Shown: positions 50,964 to 61,576 of the stretch, one piece after another | How positions within the stretch are numbered: the first letter of the stretch is position 1 | How the letters are laid out: each line of letters starts with the position of its first letter | From: Homarus americanus | Taxonomy: Eukaryota > Arthropoda > Malacostraca > Decapoda > Nephropidae | Direction: 5' to 3' | DNA length: 64,000 bases | Assembly (NCBI RefSeq): GCF_018991925.1 | Contig: NW_024737042.1 | Location: 19,003,789-19,067,788 of the forward strand | Made by a program: the position numbers and the translations under genes | The notes under the pieces: generated by a model | Databases searched by the model: none | What the model was told of the DNA's origin: nothing | The model's input: the letters and a program-made list of their open reading frames with translations, nothing else

Positions 50964-53000
50964 TTTACACACGAAAGGGACAGTTTTGATGTACTTGTCT
51001 TTGGCTGTACTATTCTGTGTAATTCCCTTTAACAGTGCTGTTTTTGCCATCTCTGTCGAACTTTTGTTCGAGACCCAGATCGTTCTATATACCATTAAAA
51101 TTTCGTTTGGCTTATATTCGCATATCAAATGGTAGATACTATACTATTGTGTATGAATGTATAGCATAATACACAAAAATAAGAACATGCTGCATTTATG
51201 TGATTAAACCGAAATCAACGAGCCATGGTACCTTGTGCTGGGAGAGACGATGCCGGATTGAACGCACCTCCCACGCGAAAGATTTGAAAGCCGCAACAGT
51301 TTTATGCTGTCCAACATTGTGTTTCATATGAAGGAAGGGTTCATCCTTCACGAGAAACATTCAAAACTTTTATATTCGATGGGTCAAAGTCTGACCATTT
51401 TTATCATGATACGGGTCACTGGGTCTCCGACTATAAGCTAGCGTAAACTTGCCTAAACTACTTAAATTTGGTTATCACATGACAGTAAAAGATGTCTTAA
51501 ATTAAACAGACGAATTTTTACTTTTGATTGGCCATCGGGAACCATGTAGTTTATTTCTAATTCATTATATGTTACAAAGTCACTTCATAGTAATGATTAT
51601 CCAACACTTCAAATCGGCAGGAGAGGGTGAATGACGCAACTGAACTCGTGGCTATGCTAAGCCTCCTCTGACCCGGATGTTCTTATATTCATATTTGTTA
51701 TATTATATTATTCCTTTCACTGTTACATTGCTTTGGATTTTTATGATACGTATCAATCATTAGTCAATATCCAAATATTATGAATTCTGATGGTTTACTC
51801 TGAACCATTATATGATTCATTGTGTGATTTACGAAGGCGCCAGTGTCCCTGTGTGAAGTAGCTTCCTGGTGTATGTTAATCATTAATACACAAATTTCAT
51901 CGTATACGTTTATTTTTAACGCCTTACATTGGCATTTTCCCTTATTAGAATCATATATGTGTGTATTGTTCATATCGAGTTTATACTCCAACATCTATTT
52001 ATTATTATTGGGAAGCGACGTTACGTCCAGGGATATTCCCTACCAATCAGCTCCATCGTTACAAGACTATTACGGATTCATTCTTAAGTTCACTCCAGTA
52101 TTGCGACGGTGCCAAATGTACGCAAACGTCACCACATGGGATAAAGGAACACATTGAGGCAATTGTAACCATCCTCAGAATGGTTAAGAGAGGGAATAGG
52201 TCCTCCATACCACTTGTGTCAATAGCCACAACACGTGATTTCAGCCATAGAATAGTAACTTTATGCCATTTAGTAATATGAACTACATTCTTTCTGAGGT
52301 GAGCCGAGAGCAGGAATAGTTCTAGAAAAAACATCTATATTGACGTTCATGGCGGAAAACAAATGATATCTTCAAATGGTTTTATGTTTTATGATCTCAA
52401 TACATCACCGGTGCAGATTATAGGAAAAGTCCTAATATTTTCCCATGTGTTTACTCAACCAGAAACCCTCGTCACCTTCCATGGCCCGGCTGAAAATTTT
52501 ACTTACGGGAGTTTTTATTTTCAAGTATAGGCTAACAAAGAATGATAAACTCTCGGTCAGCTCTGTTGGTGCATTTTTTCGTGTATGTCGTGTTGAAGTG
52601 TTATTGTGTAATAAAAGACCTAGCACTGAGGTCAGAACAGGGACTTCACATCCCCACGTGTATCGAGGGTGTTAGTTTAAAGCGGGTTTTGAGTCAGACT
52701 TGTCCTTGTAAAACTGAAAAATTTTATCTGCGGACCGAACTTACCAATTTCTATTTACTTTCTCCTGCATTGATGTTTTATTTGTTTTTTTTTTCTCTCT
52801 CTCTCTCTCTTATGCTTAGTAAGATGGCTTCTATATAACTTTAGATAGGGCAATGCTTAATATTTCAAAACAGATATAGAAATAAATCTTGTCAGAGTTT
52901 CCGAGAGATAAAACTCATTAACCGCAGATTTAACACACAGACTGAAACACCTCACCGGTGACCAAATCGTGCCAAGGTATATTGTCAGAGAGTTTAACCT
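50964..53000. other. no recognised gene; dispersed repeat at 52045-52165
   Basis: About 2 kb with several short reading frames lacking motifs. 52045-52165 resembles 42225-42345 (ACCAATCAGCTCCATCGTTA, TTGCGACGGTGCCA, ATAAAGGAAC). Confidence 0.6.
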
Positions 53001-53009
53001 ATTCACACA

Positions 53010-53010
53010 T

Positions 53011-53065
<55 letters not shown>
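53010..53065. repeat. (AC)n
   Basis: Over 25 AC units with minor interruptions. Confidence 0.95.
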
Positions 53066-53066
<1 letters not shown>

Positions 53067-53219
53067 TTGCACGAACGCACACACGCACACAGAGGGATGT
53101 AATCTTGAAAAAAAAGCTCAGTTTAATTCAAGTAACCTCCTTCTTCCTCCACTCTTCGACTCAAGCACACTGCAATGCTTCTCGCTCTTAACACCATAAT
53201 TGTAAAGTGCTTGAGGCAG

Positions 53220-53223
53220 TGTG

Positions 53224-53287
<64 letters not shown>
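53220..53287. repeat. (GT)n
   Basis: About 33 GT units. Confidence 0.95.
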
Positions 53288-53288
<1 letters not shown>

Positions 53289-53600
53289 TAAACGTAACGC
53301 TGGCGGGCAACTGAAAAGGTATAAGGATAGTCTTAAGACAAGCCTGAAAAAATGCCAAATCGACTCCCTCACCTGGGAGACGATCACTCCACACCGTAAC
53401 GCTTGGAGAAGGTGTTAATACTTTCGAGTTAGCCCGACTGCATACCAAGGCAAACAAGCGCCAACGCCGGAAAGACGCTGCCTCTGACTCTCCAGCACTA
53501 GATGTACCCCTCCACACGTACAACATCTATGGACGGCCCTGCAGGTCCCGTATCGGCCTCTCGAGTCACCTCAGAGACTCACCAACGAAGGTGACATATT
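53288..53600 (+). pseudogene. LINE C-terminal zinc-finger fragment, copy 2
   Basis: Plus frames: GQLKRYKDSLKTSLKKCQID, ITPHRNAWRR, then shifted by one base GVNTFELARLHTKANKRQRR and GRPCRSRIGLSSHLRD. In the finger the first two Cys are Tyr (TYNIYGRPC), so zinc binding is lost. Counterpart of 44540-44700. Confidence 0.65.
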
Positions 53601-53671
53601 TAATAACACACATCATTGTATCAGAGATGGTTGATCGTCATACTCAATTCCGAATAACAGCAAAGTATTAA

Positions 53672-53698
53672 TAGTAGTAGTAGTAGTAGTAGTAGTAG
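53672..53698. repeat. (TAG)n at start of RT-element copy I
   Basis: Nine TAG units directly before the first base of copy I. Confidence 0.95.
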
Positions 53699-55142
53699 GG
53701 AAAGGTGAATGAGTGGGTTAGTGAAATCCAAGCTCTGTCTGAGATTACTAACACAGAGCCACATGCGGCCTTTGCTGCATTCACCCATGGAGTCAAACAT
53801 CGTTGGAACTACCTGATGCGTACTATCCCTGATATCGGACCCCTCCTCCACCCTCTGGAAGAAGTTATCAGTGTCAATTTCATTCCTAAATTATTGAAAC
53901 ACCCTGACTTAACCCCAGCAGAAAGAGCACTTCTTGCACTTCCATCAAGACTGGGAGGGATGGGACTAACCAATCCAGAGGAGATTGCTGCCACCGAACA
54001 TCAAAATTCTCTTAAGCTCACGGCAGCCCTCACGGACCACATAATAGCCCAGAATGCAACAGGAGAGGTGGACACCAGTGAAGTAAATAAGATTCGTAGG
54101 TCCATTACGACAGATCGGCAGCACTGCCAAAATGATAAGTTGCAGCAACTGTTGCTGCAGGTACCAGAAAATTTGAAAAAAGAAGTAGCTATAGCGCAGG
54201 AAGTGGGCGCCTCGAACTGGTTAACTACATTACCGATAAGGGCAAATGGTTTCAGTCTTAATAAACAAGAATTTACAGATGCCATTGCTCTAAGGGACGG
54301 TCGGCAAGCAGAAGGTTTGCCCTCCCAATGCGTGTGTGGCTCTTCCTATGATGGCGATCACGCCATGGTGTGCAAGAAAGGGGGCTTCATATGCATGAGG
54401 CATGACGAGGTAAGGGACCTCACAACAAATATGTTGAAGGAAATCTGCCGGGATGTCATGGTAAAACCGACCCTCCTTCCATTGGATGGTGAGATCCTCC
54501 CACACAGGACTTCAAACACATCTAACGAAGCCCGTGTCGACGTCAGTGCTCGAGGATTCTGGACGCGGGGACAGCGAGCTTTCTTCGACATCAGGATTTT
54601 TGATCCCATGGCCGCATGTCACCGAAACCTACCTCTCGATGCTGCACATAAGAGGAACGAGAACGACATGAGAAGGGCATATGGGAAGAGAATTCAAAAC
54701 GTTGATCAAGGCAGCTTCACTCCTCTAGTGTTCACAACCTATGGTGGGATGAGACCAAGTGCAAGATGTTTCTACGCCAGACTCACGGAGGTGATCTCCG
54801 AACAGAAGCAGCAGCCCAGAAGTTATGTTACAGCCTGGATGAGATGTCGACTGTCTTTCTCTCTCCTTCGGTCGGCTTTGCTCTGCCTCAGGGGAACGAG
54901 AGCTTCTGCCCCAATTCCGACAACTGCTGCAGATATTGACTATGAGGCTACAGTCACTGAATGCTGCATAGATCTGCGGCTCAACTAATTCAACACAGAT
55001 AGTATAGCTACTTATGTATTAGGATATTTTATATTAAGGTAATAAAATGGTGGCGAAGGTGTGGCTATTGGGGGAGGCTGGAGGCCATTATTAAAAAAAG
55101 AATAAAAAAGAGTAGTAGTAGTAATAACAGTAGTAATAGTAG
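53699..55142 (+). mobile_element. RT element, copy I (5'-truncated)
   Basis: From the (TAG)n at 53698 to its own A-rich and (TAG)n tail at 55091-55142. Shares the 3' UTR with all other copies. Confidence 0.85.
53705..54988 (+). CDS. RT-element C-terminal region with CCHC and RLE-like domain (copy I)
   Basis: Longest undamaged frame of the cluster: 427 codons, no ATG at the start because the copy is 5'-truncated within the RT thumb (VNEWVSEIQALSE). Order: helical thumb region (HAAFAAFTHGVKHRWNYLM), LLALPSRLGGMGLTNPEEIA, then a CCHC module CVCGSSYDGDHAMVCKKGGF plus RHDEVRD, and ARVDVSARGFW with RAFFDIRIFDP. The last two look like the zinc knuckle plus PD-(D/E)XK restriction-like endonuclease of R2/R4-type retroelements (Asp ... 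Asp-x-Arg here). Ends LRGTRASAPIPTTAADIDYE and a stop, followed by AATAAA (55041), GGTGGCGAAGGTGTGGCTAT, an A-rich stretch and (AGT)n. RT part is in copies II, IV and V. Endonuclease reading is inference. Confidence 0.75.
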   Translation: MNEWVSEIQALSEITNTEPHAAFAAFTHGVKHRWNYLMRTIPDIGPLLHPLEEVISVNFIPKLLKHPDLTPAERALLALPSRLGGMGLTNPEEIAATEHQNSLKLTAALTDHIIAQNATGEVDTSEVNKIRRSITTDRQHCQNDKLQQLLLQVPENLKKEVAIAQEVGASNWLTTLPIRANGFSLNKQEFTDAIALRDGRQAEGLPSQCVCGSSYDGDHAMVCKKGGFICMRHDEVRDLTTNMLKEICRDVMVKPTLLPLDGEILPHRTSNTSNEARVDVSARGFWTRGQRAFFDIRIFDPMAACHRNLPLDAAHKRNENDMRRAYGKRIQNVDQGSFTPLVFTTYGGMRPSARCFYARLTEVISEQKQQPRSYVTAWMRCRLSFSLLRSALLCLRGTRASAPIPTTAADIDYEATVTECCIDLRLN

Positions 55143-57965
55143 GGAGCCATCATCTGTTGACGATATGTCAGACGATAGCAGTGAACCTACTCAGTCGGAG
55201 AAAGTCGTTCATGTGATGAATGACATACAGTTAACAAATTGGAAACGCATGCCGTGGAAAGATGCGGAGAAGTGGGTCAAAGAAGCCTACTCAGAAGTGG
55301 TCAGGTGGTCACCAGCTCACCTTTTTCAACCACCGAAATGTGCGTCCACTAAAGAAATGATCCGGGAGATGACTCGCCCCATAAACAATTACACTCACGA
55401 CAGCTCCCTGGCCCCATTAGCTCTTCAAATACTAACAATAATACCCATCTATTCTCCCAGAGGACACACGCAAGGAGTAGGTGCAGAGAAATGTGGCAGC
55501 AATGAAGAGAAAACTGACAATGTGGCAGAAAGGGGCTCTTTATGATCCCCTATGCAAGGCAAGAACACTGCAGGAGAGACTAAAATTCATAGGAGACGGA
55601 AAGCAAAAAACTGAAGATGTTGCCAGAAAGTTTAGAAACAAGTTGCGTGAAGGAAAAGTGTCCTTGGCGGTAAAATATCTTATAGAGGAATCTTCCGGTG
55701 GTGTGCTGCCAATAAACAGAGAGACATTACAATAACTGAAGGAAACACATCCCCATACAAGTGCAGAGGAACGCATCAGGTTCCAGGGTGCCTATATCCT
55801 TCCAAATACTGTCACGTTCGAAAAAATAACAGGAGGGATGGTGTGGAGAAAAGCACCGAAGTCACAGGGAGGGGCAGGCCCTTCAGGCCTGGATGCAGTG
55901 GTTGGAGAGTCATCCTCAGCACTAATAAGTTTGGCGCCGCAGCAAATGATTAAGGCCTTTAGGAGCAGGGGAAGTGCTGACACGGATCATTGGAAAATGC
56001 ATAATGGAGGTGGTTAATGATGATGTCAGAGCAGCTGCAGGAAACCTGCAAGTATGTTCTGGCCACCAGGCTGGGGGTGAAGCTGCCATTCACTCCATGA
56101 AAAAGATATTTGAGTAGTGGGATTGTGGGGCAGTTCTCCTGGATGACACTTCCAACGCATTCAACATAATCAACCGCAAGGCTACACTGCACAACATCAA
56201 GATGAAGTGTCCAAGCCTTGCAATGTTTGTTGGAAACACCTCCAGGAACCCATCTGACCTCTATGTTTCAAACTTTAAGGGTCTAAGAGGAGATACCATC
56301 AAACGTTCAATTGAGGGAACTAAACAGGGGGACCTGGTCACAATGGCAATGTATGCACTAGGCCTATCCATGCTCCAACATACAATAGAATTTGAAACAG
56401 CCGAGGTCAAGCAAGTGGCATATGCTGATGACCTTACAGGAGCAGAAAAAGTGGAGGACACAAAAAAGTGGTGGGACCTGGTAACATCACGTGCTCCACA
56501 AATAGGGTACCACCCAAATACCAGCACGTCCTTCCTCATTGTGAAACCAGAATACAATGACCGGACTATAGAGGTGTTCAACGGAAGTGAGGTCAAAATA
56601 ACTAAGGACTGCCAAAGACACCTAGGTTTGGTAATCGGCACGGATGACATCAAGAACGACTACGGAGCCACATGCAGCGTTTGCGGCATTCGCCTCTGGA
56701 GTCAAGCATCTCTGGAATAACCTGATGTCCACTATCCCTGATATCGGACCTCTGGAAGAAACCATCAACGACAATTTTATTCCAAAATTAGTGAAACACT
56801 TTCACTTAACCCCAGCAGAAAAGTCACTCCTTGCACTACCACCGAGACTGGAAGGAGTAGGAATGATCAATCCAAAGGAGCTTGCTGACACCGAAGATCA
56901 GAACTCAGTCTAGCTCACAGAAGCCCGCACTGAGGACATAATAGCTCAGACTGTAACAAGTGAGGTGGATACCAGCGAATTAAACAAGATTTGACGGTCC
57001 ATTACGACAGAACGACAGCACATCCAAAGTAATAAACTGCAATAACTAATGCTGCAAGTGCCAGAGAACTTTAAAAATAAGTTGCTATAGTGCACGAGGT
57101 TGGCACCTGGAACTGTCTAACAACGTTACCGATAAGGACAAAAGGATTCAACCTTTAAAAAAAAAACTGACAGAGGCCATTGCTCTAAGGTACAGTGGGC
57201 CAGTAGAAGGTTATGCCCTCCCAATGCGTTTGTGCATAAGTCATGACAAAGAATGGGATCTCACAGCAAATTTACTGAAGAAAATCTGCCACTACGTCAC
57301 TGTGGAACCGACCCTCTTTCCATTGGACGGTGACGGGAGGCCTTCATCACAGGACATCCAACACCTCTTACGAAACCCGTGTGAACGTCAGCGCTCGAGG
57401 ATTTTGGACGCGGGGACAGCGAGCCTTCTTTGATGTCAGGATATTCGACCCCATTGCCGCATGTCACCGTAACATGTCTCTTGAGGATGCACACAAGAGG
57501 AACGAGAAAGACAAGATTAGGTAGTATGGCGAGAGAATTCAATGTGTGGATCAGGGCAGATTCACCCCTCTGGTGTTCACAACCTCTGGTGAGATGAGAC
57601 CAAGTGTAAGATGTTTCTTTGCTAGATTCGCGGAGGTGTTATCTGAACGGAAGCAGCAGCCCAAAGGTTACGTTACAGCCTGATTGAGATGTCAAATGGC
57701 CTTCTCTCTGCTTAGTTCTGCATTGCTTTGCCTCAGGAGAACAAGATCGTCGGCTCAAAGCCGACAACGGTTGCAGTTATTGACTCTGAGGCAACAATCA
57801 CTGAATACCGCATATATCAACACAGCTAGGGTAGCTACTTTTGTATTAAGATATTTAATTTTAAGGCAATAAAATGGCGGTGAAGGTGTGGTTATTGGGG
57901 GATGCTGGAGGCCACGTTTTAAAAAAAAGTAGTAGTTGCAGTAGTAGTAGTAGTAGTAGTAGTAA
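55143..57965 (+). pseudogene. RT element, copy II (longest, includes N-terminal ORF)
   Basis: Begins right after copy I's tail. N-terminal region 55165-55735 (MSDDSSEPTQSEKVVHVMND, later RKFRNKLREGKVSLAVKYLI), then GGAGPSGLDA, the domain opener of this RT type (about 55880), an internal deletion, [15 protein letters not shown] sequence, VLLDDTSNAFNIINRKATLH (motif A; here D-D-T-S), IEGTKQGDLVTMAMYALGL and catalytic VAYADDLTGAEKV (56415), GYHPNTSTSFLIVKPE, RHLGLVIGT. After 56640 the thumb and C-terminal domain continue with stops (RVNVSARGFWTRGQRAFFDV at about 57390). AATAAA at 57868, tail (AGT)n at 57920-57960. Multiple frameshifts and stops. Confidence 0.82.
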
Positions 57966-59221
57966 GAAGCTATCAGCGTCAATTTCATTCACAAATTAGT
58001 GAAACATCCTCACTTAACCCCAGCAGAAATATCACTCCTTGCACTACAACCGAGACTGGGAGGAATGGGAATGACCAATCCAGAGGAGATTGCTGCAACT
58101 GAACAGCAAAACTCAGTTAAGCTCATGGCTGCCCTCACGGACCACATAATAGCACAGAACGCAACAAGGGAGGTGGATACCAGTGAAGTAAACAAGATTC
58201 GAAGGTCCATTTCGACAGAACGACAGCATGGCCAAAGTGATAAGTTGCAGCATCTGTTGCTGCAAGTACCAGAGAATTTGAAAAAAAGTACCTATAGCGC
58301 AGGAGGTGGGAGCCTCGAACTGGTTAACTACGTTACCGATAAGAGCAAATGGTTTCCGTCTCAATAAGCAAGAATTTACAGATGCCAATGCTATTAGGTA
58401 TGGTAGGCCAATAGAAGGTTTGCCCTCTAATGCGTGTGGCTCTTCCTAAGACGTCGATTACGTCATGGTGTGCAAGAAAGGGGGCTTCATATGCATGAGG
58501 CATGACAGAGTAAGGGATCTCACAGCAAATATGTTGAAGGAAATCTGCCGTGATGTCAGGGTAGAACCGACCCTCCTTCCATTGGACGGTGAGATTTTCC
58601 AAAATAGGACTTCAAACACATCCAACGAACCCCGTGTTGACGTCAGTGCTCGAGGATTCTGGACGTGGGGACAGCGAGCCTTCTTCGACATCAGTATTTT
58701 TGATCCCATGTCCGCATGTCACTGTAACTTAGCTCTCGATGCTGCACACAAGAGGAACGAGAACGACAAAATAAGGGCATACGGGTAGAGAATTCAGAAT
58801 GTTGATCAAGGCAGCTTCACTCCTCTTGTGTTCACAACCTCTGGTGGGATGGGACCAAGTGCAATATGCTTCTACTCCAGACACACAGAGGTGATATTCG
58901 AACAGAAGCAGCAGCCTAGAAGTTATGTTACAGCCTGGATGAGATGTCGACTGTCCTTTTCTCTCCTTCGGTCGGCTTTCCTCTTCATCAGGGAACGAGA
59001 GCATCGGCCCCAAAGACGGCAACAGTTGCAGATATTGACTTTGAGGCAACAGTTACTGAATGCCTCATAGATCTGCAGTTTAACTAACTCAACACAGCTA
59101 GGATAGCTACTTATGTATTAGGATATTTAATATTAAGGTATTAAAATGGTGGCGAAGGTGTGGCTATTGGGGGAGGCTGGAGGCCATCTAAAAAAAAGTA
59201 GTAGTAGTAGTAGTAGTAGTA
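57966..59221 (+). pseudogene. RT element, copy III (5'-truncated)
   Basis: Starts right after copy II's tail, inside the thumb (ISVNFIHKLVKHPHL). Frames 57999-58367 (LGGMGMTNPEEIAATEQQNS) and 58465-58788 (MVCKKGGFICMRHDRVRD, RVDVSARGFWTWGQRAFFDI) separated by frameshifts near 58290 and 58430; the CCHC module has lost part of its first half. Stop after AYG at 58786. 3' UTR and (AGT)n tail at 59196-59221. Confidence 0.82.
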
Positions 59222-59231
59222 CTAGAGAGAG

Positions 59232-59271
<40 letters not shown>
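59232..59271. repeat. (GT)n at the tail-to-tail centre
   Basis: About 20 GT units between (AGT)n of copy III and (TAC)n of copy IV. Confidence 0.95.
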
Positions 59272-59274
<3 letters not shown>

Positions 59275-61576
59275 AATACTACTACTACTACTACTACTAC
59301 TACTTTTTTTGGCCTCCAACCTCCCCCAATAGCCACACCTTCGCCACCATTTAATTACCTTAATATTAAATATCCTAATACATATGTAGCTATCCTATCT
59401 GTGTTAAATTAGTTGAGCCGCAGATCTATGCGGCATTCAGTGACTGTTGCCTCGTAGTCGATATCTGCAGCAGTTGTCGGAATTGGGACAGAAGCTCTCG
59501 TTCCCCTGAGGCAGAGCAAAGCCGACCGAAGGAGAAAGACAGTCATCTCATCCAGGCTGTAACGAAACTTCTGGGCTGCTGCTTCTGTTCGGAGATCACC
59601 TTCGCTAATCTGGCGTAGAAGCATCATGCACTTGGTCCCATCCCACCAGAGGTTGTGAACACTAGAGGAGTGAAGCTGCCTTGATCAACGTTTTGGATTC
59701 TCTCCCCATATGCCCTTATCTTGTCGTTCTCGTTCCTCCTATGTGCAGCTTCGAGAGCTAGGTTACGGTGACATGAGGCCATGGGATCAAAAATCCTGAT
59801 GTCAAAGAAAGCTCGCTGTCCTCGCGTCCAGAATCCTCGAGCACTGACGTCAACACGGGCTTCGTTAGATGTGTTTGAAGTCCTATGTTGGAAGATCTCA
59901 CCATCCAATGGAAGGAGGGTCGGCTCTACCATGACATCCCGGCAGATTTCCTTCAACATATTTGCTGTAAGGTCCCTTACTTCGTCATGCCTCATGCATA
60001 TGAAGCCCCCTTTCTTGCACACCATGGCGTGATCGCCGTCATAGGAAGAGCCACACACGAATTGGGAGGGCAAACCTTCTACTGGCCGACCGTACCTTAG
60101 AGTAATGGCATCTATAAATTCTTGTTTGTTAAGACTGAAACCATTTGCCCTTATCAGTAACGTAGTTAACCAGTTGGAGGCGCCCACCTCCTGCGCTATA
60201 GCTACTTTTTTTTCAAATTTTCTGGAACCTGCAGCAACAGTTGCTGCAACTTATCATTTTGGCAGTGATGTCGATCTGTCGTAATGGACCTACGAATCTC
60301 GTTTACTTCACTGGTCTCGACCTCCCCTGTTGCGTTCTGGGCCATTATGTGGTCCATGAGGGCTGCCGTGAGCTTAAGTGAATTTTGATGTTCGGTGGCT
60401 GCAATCTCCTCTGGATTGGTTAGTCCCATCCCTCCCAGTCTTGATGGAAGTGCAAGAAGTGCTCTTTCTGCTGGGGTTAAGTGAGTGTGTTTCACTAATT
60501 TGGGAATGAACTTGACACTGATAGCTTCTTCCAGAGGGTGGAGGAGGGGTCCAATATTAGGAATAGTACTCATCAGGTAGTTCCAGCGATGCTTGACCCC
60601 ATGGGTGAATGCAGCGAAAGCCGCATGTGGCTCTGTGTTAGCAATCTCAGACAGAGTTTGGATTTCACTAACCCACTCATTCACCTTTCCCGCTACGTAA
60701 TCGGTCTTGAAGTCTGTAGTGCCAATTATTGCGCCTAGATGTCTTTGGCCGTCCTTAGTTATTTTGACCTCACTTCCGCCAAAAACCTCCTTTGCCCGTT
60801 CATAATGTTCTGGCTTCACGATGAGGTAGGACTTGCTGGCGTTTGGGTGGTACCCAATTTGTGGACCTAGCGATGTTACCAAGTCCCACCACTTTTTGAT
60901 GCACTCCACTTTTCCTGCTCCTGTAAGGTCGTCAGCATACGCCACTTGTTTGACCCCAGTTGTTTCAAATTATATTTCTTGTTGGAGCACTGCTAGGCCT
61001 ATTGCATATATTGCCATTGCAACAGGGTCCCCCTGTGTTGTTTCCTCGGTTGACTGTAGGATGGTATCACCTCTTAGGGCCTTGTTGTTTACTATATAAA
61101 GGTCTGATTGATTCCTATAGGAGTTTTCAACGTACATTGCAAAGCTTGGACACTTGATCTTGATGTTGTGCAGTGCAGCCTTGCGGTTAAGTATGTTGAA
61201 TGCGTTTGAAGCGTCGACCAGGAGAACGGCCTCACAATCACGTTGCTCAAATATCGTTCTCATGGCGTGAATGGCAGCTTCCCCTCCAGCTTGTTGGCCG
61301 GCACAAACTTGCAGGTTCCCTGCTGCTGCCCTGACATCGTACCACCTCCATTATGCATTTTCCGATGATTCGCCTCAGCACTTCCCCCACTCGTATTGGC
61401 CTACATCCTGGATTCTTATCCAGGGGAATGAGGCGGCAGGCCATCAGATCATGAAGGTGATGGCAGCATGAGGATGCCACCTTTCTTGCAAGGATGGCAA
61501 TGGCCGTGCAGAGATCACTTGCTGCGGGGCCAAACTTGTTAGTGCTGAGGATTACTCTCCATCCATTTGCATCCAG
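59275..61576 (-). pseudogene. RT element, copy IV (minus strand)
   Basis: 5' end just after the (TAG)n tail of copy V, in GLDANGWR (61577). Fragments: N-part 61247-61576 ([55 protein letters not shown]), RT core 60970-61263 ([40 protein letters not shown]), 60202-60945 (AYADDLTGAGKVECIKKWWD, GYHPNASKSYLIVKPEHYER, LGAIIGTTDF, thumb), 59624-60187 (CVCGSSYDGDHAMVC, ARVDVSARGFWTRGQRAFFD), 59409-59627. RT motifs A and C are intact. The breaks are single frameshifts near 59625, 60195, 60955 and 61310, so this is the best template of the family's RT. Confidence 0.85.

Noticed and set aside
53188..53526. His-Thr repeat and Cys-Val repeat frames
   Set aside because: Translations of AC/GT microsatellites.
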